Source: Burkholderia lata (GTDB lineage: Bacteria; Pseudomonadota; Gammaproteobacteria; Burkholderiales; Burkholderiaceae). Taken from it: 64,000 nt of DNA. Below, one piece after another: positions 8,018 to 15,895 of the stretch. Under the pieces are notes generated by a model. It did not search any database, was not told the DNA's origin, and saw only the letters and a list, made by a program, of their open reading frames with translations. Location of the stretch: positions 3,162,001 to 3,226,000 of the forward strand of contig NC_007511.1 in the NCBI RefSeq assembly GCF_000012945.1. Reading direction: 5' to 3'. The translations under genes were made by a program, and so were the position numbers. The first letter of the stretch is position 1, and every line of letters starts with the position of its first letter.

Positions 8018-10468
8018 ATGCAAAACAAACCCACAACACGACGTCAATTCCTCGCCGATGCGTTGAAACTCGCCGGCGCCACCGCGATCACGGGCATGCT
8101 GCCCGAAAGCATCGCACGCGCGCAGGCCATTCCGGCCGCCACCGTAACCGGCACGATCCAGGACGTGAAGCACGTCGTGATCCTGATGCAGGAAAACCGC
8201 TCGTTCGACCACTACCTCGGCGCGCTGGGCGGCGCACGCGGCTTCGGCGATCCGCGGCCGGTCGTGATCTCGAGCGGGTATCCGGTGTGGCGCCAGCCCT
8301 GGCTGACGTCCTACGTGTTCCCGTTCAACCCGTCCCCGCCTTCCGGCACCGCGAACGGCGACACCTACTACGGCGACCTCGACCACAGCTGGAGCGGCAC
8401 GCACAGTGCGTGGAACAACGGCTGCTACGACAACTGGGCCGACGCGAAGGGCAGCGGCACGATGTACTACTTCACGCAGAACGACATTCCGTTCTACTAC
8501 GCGCTGGCGAGCGCGTTCACGGTGTGTGATGCATACCATTGCTCGATGCTCGGCCCGACGGACCCGAACCGGCTGTATCTGTGGACCGGGTGCTGCGGCA
8601 ACGTCACCGGCTATTCGCCGTACACGACCAACACGATGACGGGCACCGGCTGGACCACGATGCCGGAGCGCCTGAACTCGGCCGGCGTCACGTGGAAGTT
8701 CTACCAGGACAAGGGCAACGGCCTGGATGCCGGCCACGGCTACGGCGAATACAACGGCTCCAAAAGCGATCTCTGGTGGAACGGCAATTACGGCGACAAC
8801 GTCATCCTGAACTTCAAGCAATACCAGAACCTCGGCGCAAGCGATCCGCTCGCGCCGGCGCTCAACGGCACGCAGATCGACCCGTCAGGCGGCGGCAAAG
8901 AATACGACACGAACCTCTTCAGCCAGCTGCGCGCCGACGTCGCCAACGGCACGCTGCCGCAGGTATCGTGGATCGCCGCGCCCTACGCCTACTGCGAACA
9001 TCCGTCGTGGGCCGCGAGCGGCGGCGAATGGTACGTGAGCAACGTCCTCAATGCGCTGACGTCGAATCCGGCGGTGTGGGCCAGCACGGTGCTGCTCGTC
9101 ATGTACGACGAGAACGACGGCCTGTTCGATCACATGCCGCCGGCCGTCCCGGCCAGCTCCGCCGCCGGCACCGGCCAGTCGACGGTCTCGACGGCCGCCG
9201 AATTCGTCGCCAGCAGCGGCGCCGCATCGGACGGCTCGGCCAGCGGCGATGTGCCGATCGGGCTCGGGCCGCGCGTGCCGATGTTCGTGATCTCGCCGTG
9301 GTCGAAGGGCGGCAAGGTCAACTCGCAGGTCTTCGATCACACGTCGGTGATCCGCTTTCTGGAAGCGCGCTTCGGTCTGCAGGAAACCAACATCACGCCG
9401 TGGCGCCGCACGGTGTGCGGCGACCTGACGTCGGCCTTCGATTTCTCCAACGCGGACCAGACGGTGCCCGCGATCCAGCCGCCGGCCAGCAACATGAACC
9501 CGAACGGCTCGACCGTCCTGATCCCCTATCCGACCACCACCGCGGTGCCGGCGCAGGCCACCGGCCGCAGCACCGCCTGCCGCCTGCCCTACGAGTTCTT
9601 CGTGCAAGGCAAGGTCAACCGCGCCGGCCACACGCTGGCGCTGACGATGACCAACACCGGCACCGCCGGCGTGCACCTGCAGGCGTGGGTCGACGGCACG
9701 AGCACGATCCCCCGGCATTACACGATCGCGGCCGGCGCGAGCCAGTGCACGAACCTGTCGGATTCGCTCGCGCTGAATAGCGGCGGCAGCTACGACTATT
9801 CGGTCTACGGGCCGAACGGCTTCCTGCAGACGTTCCGCGGCAGCATCGGCTCGTCCGGCAATACGGGATCGACCGCCGAAATCAGCCTGTGCTACGACGT
9901 GGCGAACGGCAACGTGCAGATCACGCTCGACAACTCGGCCGGGGCCAGCGCGACGACGTTCCAGCTCACCGACAATGCGTACGGGATGAACACGCGGCAG
10001 TCGTTCACCGTCGCCGCCGGCGCGACGCAAGCGGTCACGTGGTACGGCGACGCCGGCTGGTACGACGCCAGCATTCGCGACGCGAACGATCCGAACTTCC
10101 TGCGTCGTGTGGCCGGCTGCGTGCAGACGCAATCCGGTGCGCTGCTCACGGATTCGGCGATCGGCAATACCAGCAAGAAGTTCGTCGCGTCGCTCGCGTC
10201 GCAGGGCTCGACGTTCGGCACGCTGCGGTTCGACTACGTCGCGCCGCCGTGGAGCCACAGCCCGAAGAACTGGGTCGGCATCTTTGCGCATGGCGCGCAG
10301 CCGACCAAGGGCAGCTACAAGTCGTGGGCGTACCTGCCGAAGAGCAGCGGCTCGCTGCTGTTCTCGTCCACGGCCAACAGCACGCTGGCGTCGGGGCAGT
10401 ACGACGCGTGGTACCTGTTCGACGACGGCTACACGCCGCTCGCGGGCCCCGTCACGATCACCATCTGA
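8018..10468 (+). CDS. Phosphocholine-preferring phospholipase C, Tat-exported
   Basis: 816 aa from ATG 8018. The N-terminus holds a twin-arginine signal (TTRRQFLADALKLAGATAI, cleavage near ARAQA), as in Pseudomonas PlcH/PlcN. The phosphoesterase domain begins KHVVILMQENRSFDHYLGALGG and includes VLLVMYDENDGLFDHMPPP-like metal and catalytic residues and the YHCSMLGPTDPNRLYLWTG segment. Two C-terminal DUF756-type beta domains follow (about residues 520-810). It hydrolyses phosphatidylcholine or sphingomyelin to phosphocholine outside the cell. It is long for the family because of the C-terminal domains. Upstream choX and HAD genes suggest recovery of choline; I see no Pho box. Confidence 0.93.
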   Translation: MQNKPTTRRQFLADALKLAGATAITGMLPESIARAQAIPAATVTGTIQDVKHVVILMQENRSFDHYLGALGGARGFGDPRPVVISSGYPVWRQPWLTSYVFPFNPSPPSGTANGDTYYGDLDHSWSGTHSAWNNGCYDNWADAKGSGTMYYFTQNDIPFYYALASAFTVCDAYHCSMLGPTDPNRLYLWTGCCGNVTGYSPYTTNTMTGTGWTTMPERLNSAGVTWKFYQDKGNGLDAGHGYGEYNGSKSDLWWNGNYGDNVILNFKQYQNLGASDPLAPALNGTQIDPSGGGKEYDTNLFSQLRADVANGTLPQVSWIAAPYAYCEHPSWAASGGEWYVSNVLNALTSNPAVWASTVLLVMYDENDGLFDHMPPAVPASSAAGTGQSTVSTAAEFVASSGAASDGSASGDVPIGLGPRVPMFVISPWSKGGKVNSQVFDHTSVIRFLEARFGLQETNITPWRRTVCGDLTSAFDFSNADQTVPAIQPPASNMNPNGSTVLIPYPTTTAVPAQATGRSTACRLPYEFFVQGKVNRAGHTLALTMTNTGTAGVHLQAWVDGTSTIPRHYTIAAGASQCTNLSDSLALNSGGSYDYSVYGPNGFLQTFRGSIGSSGNTGSTAEISLCYDVANGNVQITLDNSAGASATTFQLTDNAYGMNTRQSFTVAAGATQAVTWYGDAGWYDASIRDANDPNFLRRVAGCVQTQSGALLTDSAIGNTSKKFVASLASQGSTFGTLRFDYVAPPWSHSPKNWVGIFAHGAQPTKGSYKSWAYLPKSSGSLLFSSTANSTLASGQYDAWYLFDDGYTPLAGPVTITI

Positions 10469-10511
10469 CGGCAGGGCCGGACCGTGTCGGCTGCCCGCAT
10501 GGGGCCGACAC

Positions 10512-10552
10512 GCATTCGGGCGCGACGTACCCCGTTGCGCCCGAATGCTTTT
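10512..10552 (+). terminator. Rho-independent terminator after phospholipase C
   Basis: A perfect 12-bp stem (GCATTCGGGCGC with GCGCCCGAATGC), a 13-base loop and TTTT. It lies 43 bp after the phospholipase stop codon and between it and the convergent M24 peptidase gene. Confidence 0.85.
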
Positions 10553-10570
10553 CCAGCCGCACGGTACGCG

Positions 10571-11230
10571 CTAGACGAGCAGATCCTCGTAGAACGCGCC
10601 GAACGGCCGCGTCGGATGCGCGATCTGGATTTCGAGAATCCACAGCCCGGCCGCCGGTGCAGCATCGAAGTCGCCGAGATTGCCGGCCTTGTAGATCGCG
10701 TGCGGAAAGTCGCTGACGCGATGCCCCTTGATGTCGACGTTCAGCCGGAAGCCGTGCGCGTCGGCGCGTTGCGCGGCAAATTCGTACAGCGCGATGCCCG
10801 CGCAGCCGGTGGTGCGCCAGTGATGCTCGACTTCGTCGTAGATCACGCGCGCCGCGTGCGCGCACGCGTGCATGTCGGGATCGTCGCCGCGCACGAACGT
10901 CGCGCCCGCGTCGCCCTCATGCTTCGCCCATACCGCGCCCAGGTCGATGAAGAAGATGTCGTCGTCGGCGAGGACGGGGTCCGCCACCGAGCGCTCCTTG
11001 AACGTGCGCAGCGTGTTTTCCCCGAAACGCACGAGCACCGGATGCCAGATCCTGTCCATCCCGAGCGCTTTCAGCACGCTCAACCCCAGCACATTGGCCT
11101 CCGATTCCAGCATGCCGGGCCGGATGCCCTCGGCAATCGCGTCGACCGCCTGCCATGTCATGGTTCTTGCGTGCTGCATCGCGTCGAGCGAAAAGGCTTC
11201 GCCGACGGCTTCGCGGTGCGTCGAATTCAA
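10571..11230 (-). CDS. M24-family metallopeptidase (aminopeptidase P/creatinase fold)
   Basis: About 219 aa from TTG 11230, which has GGGAG seven bases upstream; in-frame extension to 11344 would pass through the operator, so it is less likely. The pita-bread catalytic domain is visible: IFFIDLGAVWAKHEGDAGATFVRGDD gives the two metal Asp residues, GHRVSDFPHAIYK the His, and LWILEIQ the Glu, with a last acidic ligand in FYEDLLV. There is no N-terminal creatinase domain, so it may be a proline peptidase or have another hydrolase role. The ModE-type operator at 11281-11306 lies 51 bp upstream, which is unexpected for a peptidase. Confidence 0.82.
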   Translation of the reverse strand: MNSTHREAVGEAFSLDAMQHARTMTWQAVDAIAEGIRPGMLESEANVLGLSVLKALGMDRIWHPVLVRFGENTLRTFKERSVADPVLADDDIFFIDLGAVWAKHEGDAGATFVRGDDPDMHACAHAARVIYDEVEHHWRTTGCAGIALYEFAAQRADAHGFRLNVDIKGHRVSDFPHAIYKAGNLGDFDAAPAAGLWILEIQIAHPTRPFGAFYEDLLV

Positions 11231-11280
11231 GATGGTGCTCCCGTGCGGGTGAAAGGGGGTGGGGTCGGTCGTTCGTCGTT

Positions 11281-11306
11281 TCGATATGCACAGGAGAATA
11301 TATCGA
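11281..11306. promoter_or_regulatory. ModE-type operator, copy 3
   Basis: TCGATATGC, eight bases (ACAGGAGA), then ATATATCGA. The right arm is identical to copy 1 and the left arm differs at two positions; the spacing is the same. It stands 51 bp before the TTG start of the M24 peptidase gene and downstream of the porin terminator. Confidence 0.7.
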
Positions 11307-11346
11307 TTCGCCGATCGGTGCCGAGTCGCGCTTCGCCCCCCCACAG

Positions 11347-11375
11347 CAAAACGGGCGCCCCGATGGAGCGCCCGT
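11347..11375 (-). terminator. Rho-independent terminator after porin
   Basis: On the minus strand ACGGGCGC, a nine-base loop and GCGCCCGT are followed by TTTT. It lies 17 bp after the porin stop codon and isolates the porin from the M24 peptidase gene on the same strand. Confidence 0.8.
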
Positions 11376-11391
11376 CAGCGTGACGCGTCGA

Positions 11392-12555
11392 TCAGAACTT
11401 GTGACGCAGGCCGATCCGCGTGACGAACTGCGTGTTCGCGCCCGCGTTGCCGATGAACGATCCCGACGAGCCGATCTCGGCCTGCACCGGCACCACGCGA
11501 CCGTTGATCGTGTTGCTGCCCGACGCCTTCTGGTAGGCCGCGCTCACGTACACGTCCGTACGCTTCGACAGCGCATAGTCGACCGCGGCGTTGACCTGGT
11601 GCCACTTGCCGTCGTAGCGGCCGTCGAGCTTCGAGAACGTATAGCCGAGACCGCCGCTCAGGGCCGGCGTGAACGCATAGCGGCCGCCGATTTCGTAGTT
11701 GTTCAGCTTCGACGTTTCGCCCGACAGCGGCACGAACTTCGTGTGCGTCCAGTTCGCCCACACGAGCGCCGCGGCGATCGCATAGCGCGCGCCGACGCCG
11801 ACCGTCTCGAGGTCGCGCAGCCCTTGCGTGTTGACGTTCGCGATGCTCACGCCGAATGCGGGCTGTGCGCCGTTCGGGAAGCGGATGTTCGTGTACGCGG
11901 CGCCGATGCCGAACGGCCCTTGTGCATAGTTCGCGCCGAAGCTGTACGCGCTCGACGAACCCTGCGAACCGTTCGCGCCGGTCGTGGTCGGCGTGCCCGC
12001 GAACTGCGTCGAGTTCGAGAAGCCGTACATCGCGCCGAACGTGAGGCCCGCGAAGTTCGCGCTCTGGAACTTCACCGCGTTGTTGATGCGGCTCGACGTC
12101 AGCTGGTCGAGGTCGTTGATGTGATACGCGTAGTTGCCGGCCGGCGTCTGGCTGCCCATCGAATAGTTCGCGCCGATGTAGTCGGTCGAGAACGAGTACT
12201 GGCGGCCGAACGTCAGCGAGCCGATCCCGTTCTTCGACAGGCCGACGAACGCCTGGCGGCCGAAGATCGCGCCACCCTGGCCGATCGAGCCGTCGCCGCT
12301 GCTGAAGCCGTTCTCCAGCACGAACAGCGCCTTCAGCCCGCCGCCGAGATCCTCGGTGCCGCGGATGCCCCAGCGGCTGCCCGACGCGACGCCGTCACCG
12401 TACTTGACGAGCTTGTCGTGCCCGCCCGTCGTCGCGACCTTGTTCGAATACGTGATACCCGCATCGATCAACCCGTAGAGCGTGACGCTGCTTTGCGCGT
12501 GCGCGGCGGTGCCGAACATCCCGAGTGCGGCCGCGGCCACGATGGTCTTTTTCAT
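11392..12555 (-). CDS. Gram-negative trimeric porin
   Basis: 387 aa from ATG 12555, with GGAAG upstream. Signal peptide MKKTIVAAAALGMFGTAAHA, then the Burkholderia porin start QSSVTLYGLIDAGITYSN. Family motifs follow: SRWGIRGTEDLGGGLKALFVLENGF, FGRQAFVGLSKNGIGSLTFGRQY, and a C-terminal strand ending in Phe (TRIGLRHKF). It should form a 16-stranded outer-membrane barrel (Porin_4 type). Reading frames extending upstream of 12555 are not coding. A ModE-type operator lies about 330 bp upstream, too far for simple repression unless the promoter is distal. Confidence 0.94.
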   Translation of the reverse strand: MKKTIVAAAALGMFGTAAHAQSSVTLYGLIDAGITYSNKVATTGGHDKLVKYGDGVASGSRWGIRGTEDLGGGLKALFVLENGFSSGDGSIGQGGAIFGRQAFVGLSKNGIGSLTFGRQYSFSTDYIGANYSMGSQTPAGNYAYHINDLDQLTSSRINNAVKFQSANFAGLTFGAMYGFSNSTQFAGTPTTTGANGSQGSSSAYSFGANYAQGPFGIGAAYTNIRFPNGAQPAFGVSIANVNTQGLRDLETVGVGARYAIAAALVWANWTHTKFVPLSGETSKLNNYEIGGRYAFTPALSGGLGYTFSKLDGRYDGKWHQVNAAVDYALSKRTDVYVSAAYQKASGSNTINGRVVPVQAEIGSSGSFIGNAGANTQFVTRIGLRHKF

Positions 12556-13303
12556 GCTCACTTCCTTTTGTTGTTGACGCGCGCGCCTGCATCGCAGCGT
12601 GACGCGCGGCGTATTGACGAAGAACCGACTGATGAACGAGCGCAAGCCACAGGATCGCCACACGCACCAACACCTCATGCGCGTGCACGATGTTCCGTTT
12701 CGATGCCAGTGTGGGCTTGCTGAAGCGGCATGCCGCGGGGCGGCCGCTCGTATTGCAGCGTCGAACAGCGTGCGCTCCGGTTGCGCATGCCGCGACGACG
12801 CGTTGCTCCGGCGATGCAGGTCAGAATCTCTTCCGGCTTTCGTGGAGCGGTGGACGACGTGGCGCCTGACGACGCCACGACCTTCGATATATTTTTCGGA
12901 ATATATCGAGTTGTCACCAAACGGTAAACAATTATTCGGGTTCCTGTCGTCTTTCATCCACATGCGGCCGACGGCCTCGCGGATCGAATGCACGACTCAT
13001 CGCGGCCGTCATCGCACCGAAGCAAACACGGGGCCTACGCCGAAATCCAGCATAATCAGGCGGTTGAACGAGCGCCTCAACCGGCGCGCGCGCCCCGCAC
13101 ACGTTTGCGTCGCCGTCCGGTCCATCGCTTGACCGCGTTTCACCGGCACGGACGCAGCGAGTCTGTGCCGGTCGCGAGCGCGGCGAATTGTGCAGGTGCA
13201 AAAAAACGAAGCAAGGACAATCGCGATGCGGCGCACATCAGGGCGCCGACCCTCGCATCACGGACACCACCACGCCATCCCGCAGAAAACAGGACACCGA
13301 CAC
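12556..13303. other. Long intergenic region, porin to GNAT gene
   Basis: About 750 bp without a convincing gene. It holds the ModE-type operator at 12884-12909, an inverted repeat ACCGGCAC/GTGCCGGT at 13142-13172 with a 15-base loop, and GTGCAAAAAAACG at 13196-13208, which recurs at 29947-29959. The long leader before the porin could carry a promoter or small RNA; I cannot define one. Confidence 0.5.
12884..12909. promoter_or_regulatory. ModE-type operator, copy 4 (perfect arms)
   Basis: TCGATATAT, eight bases (TTTTCGGA), then ATATATCGA. The 9-bp arms are identical to copy 1, and an extra T/A pair may extend each. The nearest genes are the porin (start 12555, leftward, about 330 bp away) and the GNAT gene (start 13304, rightward, about 395 bp away). 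Its true target may be a distal porin promoter or an unannotated transcript. Confidence 0.75.
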
Positions 13304-13894
13304 ATGGACCGAACCGAGCACATCAGCATCGAACAGACGAGCGGGCTGCCCGCCGACGAACTGGACCGATGCGACTTCTCGTTCGACATCGCCTGGGAAT
13401 TGAACGCGCCGTATCAGGACCTGCTCGATCTCCGCGCGCTACCGACGCGGCGCAAGCACTACGGCTTCGATCCGGCCGGCTGGGCGGACGAGGCGTCCGG
13501 CAAGACGGCGCTCTTTCGCGCGACGGCCGGCGGCCGGCTCGCCGGGTTCGTGGCCATCGGCCAGAGCTGGAACGGCATGGCCGAGATCGCGGAGCTGGCC
13601 GTCGACCGCCACTGCCGGCGGCAAGGCATCGGGCAGTTGCTGCTGGCGGCCGCCGAATCCTGGGCGCGCGGCCACGGGTTCGGCTTCATGCGGCTGGAAA
13701 CGCAGTCGAACAATGTCGCCGCGTGCAGCACCTATGCGCGCGGGGGCTTCGTGCTGGGCGGGCACGACCGCCTGCTGTATGCGGACGACGAGAACGACGG
13801 TGAAGTGGCGTTGTTCTGGTACAAGGACCTGCGCGACGGGCAGACCGCGCGGATCCGCACGGTCGACCCGGAATCGATGCGGCCGGTGGGCTGA
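13304..13894 (+). CDS. GNAT acetyltransferase, streptothricin acetyltransferase-like
   Basis: 196 aa from ATG 13304. The acetyl-CoA loop is RHCRRQGIGQLLLAAAESWA (the Q/RxxGxG/A motif near residue 105). The segment RLETQSNNVAACSTYARGGFVLGG and the ending VALFWYKDL closely follow the streptothricin acetyltransferases (Sat), which have LETQTNNVPACNLYAK and FTLGG. The ELAVDRHCR strand and W-N-x-M/L-A-E region also match. It could acetylate an aminocyclitol-type antibiotic, or just a Sat-like amine. The flanking genes give no resistance context. I infer the family; the substrate is unproven. Confidence 0.85.
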   Translation: MDRTEHISIEQTSGLPADELDRCDFSFDIAWELNAPYQDLLDLRALPTRRKHYGFDPAGWADEASGKTALFRATAGGRLAGFVAIGQSWNGMAEIAELAVDRHCRRQGIGQLLLAAAESWARGHGFGFMRLETQSNNVAACSTYARGGFVLGGHDRLLYADDENDGEVALFWYKDLRDGQTARIRTVDPESMRPVG

Positions 13895-13934
13895 TGCACG
13901 GCCGCCCGCGCTTCATGACCGAATCATTGCCGCT

Positions 13935-14720
13935 TTACGTCCGCGTCGCGACGATGAACAGGCGCGGGAACGGCAGCAGCACGGTGCCGTCGGCGAGTGC
14001 CGGATAACCACCCGGCCCCGCAATTGCATCGCGATACCGCGAGAGAAACGCCGCGCGCTCGCCATCGTCGAGCGCCGCGAGGAACGGCCGCAGCGCACTG
14101 CCCTTGAACCATTCGACGACCGCGTCGGCGCCGCCGCGCAGCGGGTGGTAGTAAGTCGTCCGCCATACATCCACGCGCGAGCACAACGGCGACAGCAGCG
14201 CGTGGTAATAACGCGCATCGAACCGCTCGGTGCGCGCCGCCCCCTTCAGCTTGTCCGCCCACGGCCCGGCCGCGGCGACTTCGCGCATCAGCCGATGCGC
14301 GGGTTCGTCGAGGTTGTCGGGCATCTGCACCGCGAGATGGCCGCCCGGCGCGAGCCGGCCGACGAGTGCCGGAAACAGCGTGTCGTGCGCGGGCACCCAT
14401 TGCAGCACCGCATTCGCGAGAATCAGGTCGTAGCCGCCCGGATCGTCCCAGGTGGAAATATCCACGACATCGAAACGCAGGTCCGGCAGGCGCTTGCGCG
14501 CGGCGTCGATCATGTCCGCCGATGCATCGATCCCGTGGACCGTTGCGTGCGGCGCACGTGCGATCAGCGCCTCCGTCGAATTGCCGGGCCCGCAGCCGAT
14601 GTCGATCGCGGTACGGATCGGCGTGTTCGGCACGGCGGCCAACAGATCGCGGATCGGCCGCGTGCGCTCGTCTTCGAATTGCACGTACTGGGCGGCGTAT
14701 CGGTCGAGTGGGGTCGTCAT
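13935..14720 (-). CDS. tam: Trans-aconitate 2-methyltransferase
   Basis: 261 aa from ATG 14720. SAM-dependent methyltransferase with motif I IDIGCGPGNSTEAL (residues about 40-53), GIDASADMIDAARKRLPDLRF, DLILANAVLQWVPAHDTLFPAL and LAPGGHLAVQMPDN. It follows Tam closely: NSTE, the LQW motif, and the WRTTYYHPL segment. Tam methylates trans-aconitate, an inhibitor of aconitase formed from cis-aconitate. It is cytoplasmic and divergent from the LysR gene at 14858. Confidence 0.93.
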   Translation of the reverse strand: MTTPLDRYAAQYVQFEDERTRPIRDLLAAVPNTPIRTAIDIGCGPGNSTEALIARAPHATVHGIDASADMIDAARKRLPDLRFDVVDISTWDDPGGYDLILANAVLQWVPAHDTLFPALVGRLAPGGHLAVQMPDNLDEPAHRLMREVAAAGPWADKLKGAARTERFDARYYHALLSPLCSRVDVWRTTYYHPLRGGADAVVEWFKGSALRPFLAALDDGERAAFLSRYRDAIAGPGGYPALADGTVLLPFPRLFIVATRT

Positions 14721-14857
14721 GTCGTTTCTCCTGGTCGGCGTGGACGGCCTTGGCTTCTACGCGGAGGGGATGCCAGCGGCCGTCGATCCCACGCATTCTG
14801 CGATCGTCACGGAGTTCAGTAAAATGAATTTAATATCGTGATTGAGTCATATTTCTG

Positions 14858-15748
14858 ATGAAAATCGATACGCTCGGTGTCCAGGCCTTCGTCGCAATCG
14901 CCGACGGCGGCAGCTTCCGGCAGGCAGCCGAAACGCTGCACGTCACACAAACAGCCATCACGCAGCGGCTGCGCAAGCTCGAAACCTTTCTCGGCGTCGC
15001 GCTCGTCGAGCGCACCACGCGCCGCACCACACTCACCGAAATCGGCCGGCGTTTCCTGCCGCAAGCGCGCCGGCTGCTGAACGAACTGTCCGACGCGCTC
15101 ACCGAAATTCGCGAAACCGGCCTGAGCCAGCGCGGCGACGTCACGATCGCATGCGTGCCGACGGTCGGCGTGCAATACCTGCCCCGCATCCTGCGCGCCT
15201 TCTCCGCGCACCGGCCGCACGATCGCGTGAAGATTCTCGATCACGCGTCGGCGTCGGTTCTGCAGGCCGTGCTGCATCGCGAGGCCGAGTTCGGCATCGG
15301 CATCGCCGGCGACCAGCATCCCGAACTGGTCAACGTGCCGCTGACGAGCGACCCGTACGTGCTGGTGTGCCGCGACGATCATCCGCTCGCGAAGCGGCGG
15401 CGCATTCGCTGGGCCGCCCTGCAGCCGCACCCGCTGATCTTCGCCGGCGAAGTGAGCGGCAATCGCGGGCTGCTCGACGGTGCGCTGAAGACGAGCGGCG
15501 TGTCGCTGCATTCGTTCTACGAAGTGCAGCGCAGTTCGACGGCGCTCGGGCTCGTCGCCGAAGGGCTCGGTGCGGCCGTGGTGCCGAAGCTCGCGATCCA
15601 GAAGAACGCGTATCCGATGATCCGCACGATCGAGCTCGTCGAGCCGGCGGTGTCGCGCACGCTCGTGCTCGTCACACGCAAGAGCGCGCAACTGTCGCCG
15701 GCCGCCCGTGCGTTGTACGACATGATCGTCGAGCAGGCGACCCCCTGA
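14858..15748 (+). CDS. LysR-family regulator
   Basis: 296 aa from ATG 14858. The winged helix-turn-helix spans about 1-60 (VQAFVAIADGGSFRQAAETL then TQTAITQRLRKLETFLGVALVERTTRR). The LysR substrate-binding domain follows from about 90, with ACVPTVGVQYLPRILRAF and the closing SSTALGLVAEGLGAAVVPKL. It lies between divergent tam and the downstream PLP-dependent lyase; either could be its target. The stop codon is embedded in a hairpin (15741-15764). Confidence 0.93.
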   Translation: MKIDTLGVQAFVAIADGGSFRQAAETLHVTQTAITQRLRKLETFLGVALVERTTRRTTLTEIGRRFLPQARRLLNELSDALTEIRETGLSQRGDVTIACVPTVGVQYLPRILRAFSAHRPHDRVKILDHASASVLQAVLHREAEFGIGIAGDQHPELVNVPLTSDPYVLVCRDDHPLAKRRRIRWAALQPHPLIFAGEVSGNRGLLDGALKTSGVSLHSFYEVQRSSTALGLVAEGLGAAVVPKLAIQKNAYPMIRTIELVEPAVSRTLVLVTRKSAQLSPAARALYDMIVEQATP

Positions 15749-15764
15749 CGATAGTGTCAGGGGG
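15741..15764 (+). terminator. Hairpin overlapping the LysR stop codon
   Basis: CCCCCTGAC, a six-base loop and GTCAGGGGG make a perfect 9-bp stem; the TGA stop at 15746-15748 lies inside the left arm. There is no U run, so intrinsic termination is doubtful. It may stabilise the mRNA end or reduce read-through into the PLP-lyase gene. Confidence 0.5.
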
Positions 15765-15895
15765 TGGGTCACGCAGCAGCGCCTTCGGGGTAGTATCGCC
15801 ACACGCGGTCGCAACGGCCGGTGCCTACCCGGCGCCGCGCGCGTCATGCCGTCGCTGCAACGGCCGTTCCTCACCACCCCTGCACGGAGCACTGC

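Noticed and set aside
11231..11344. N-terminal extension of the M24 peptidase to an upstream start
   Set aside because: It would place the ModE-type operator inside the coding region and has no family similarity; the TTG at 11230 has a proper ribosome site.
12599..13132. Open frames between the porin and the GNAT gene
   Set aside because: They span the operator and lack a ribosome site or domain; composition is like non-coding DNA in this genome.
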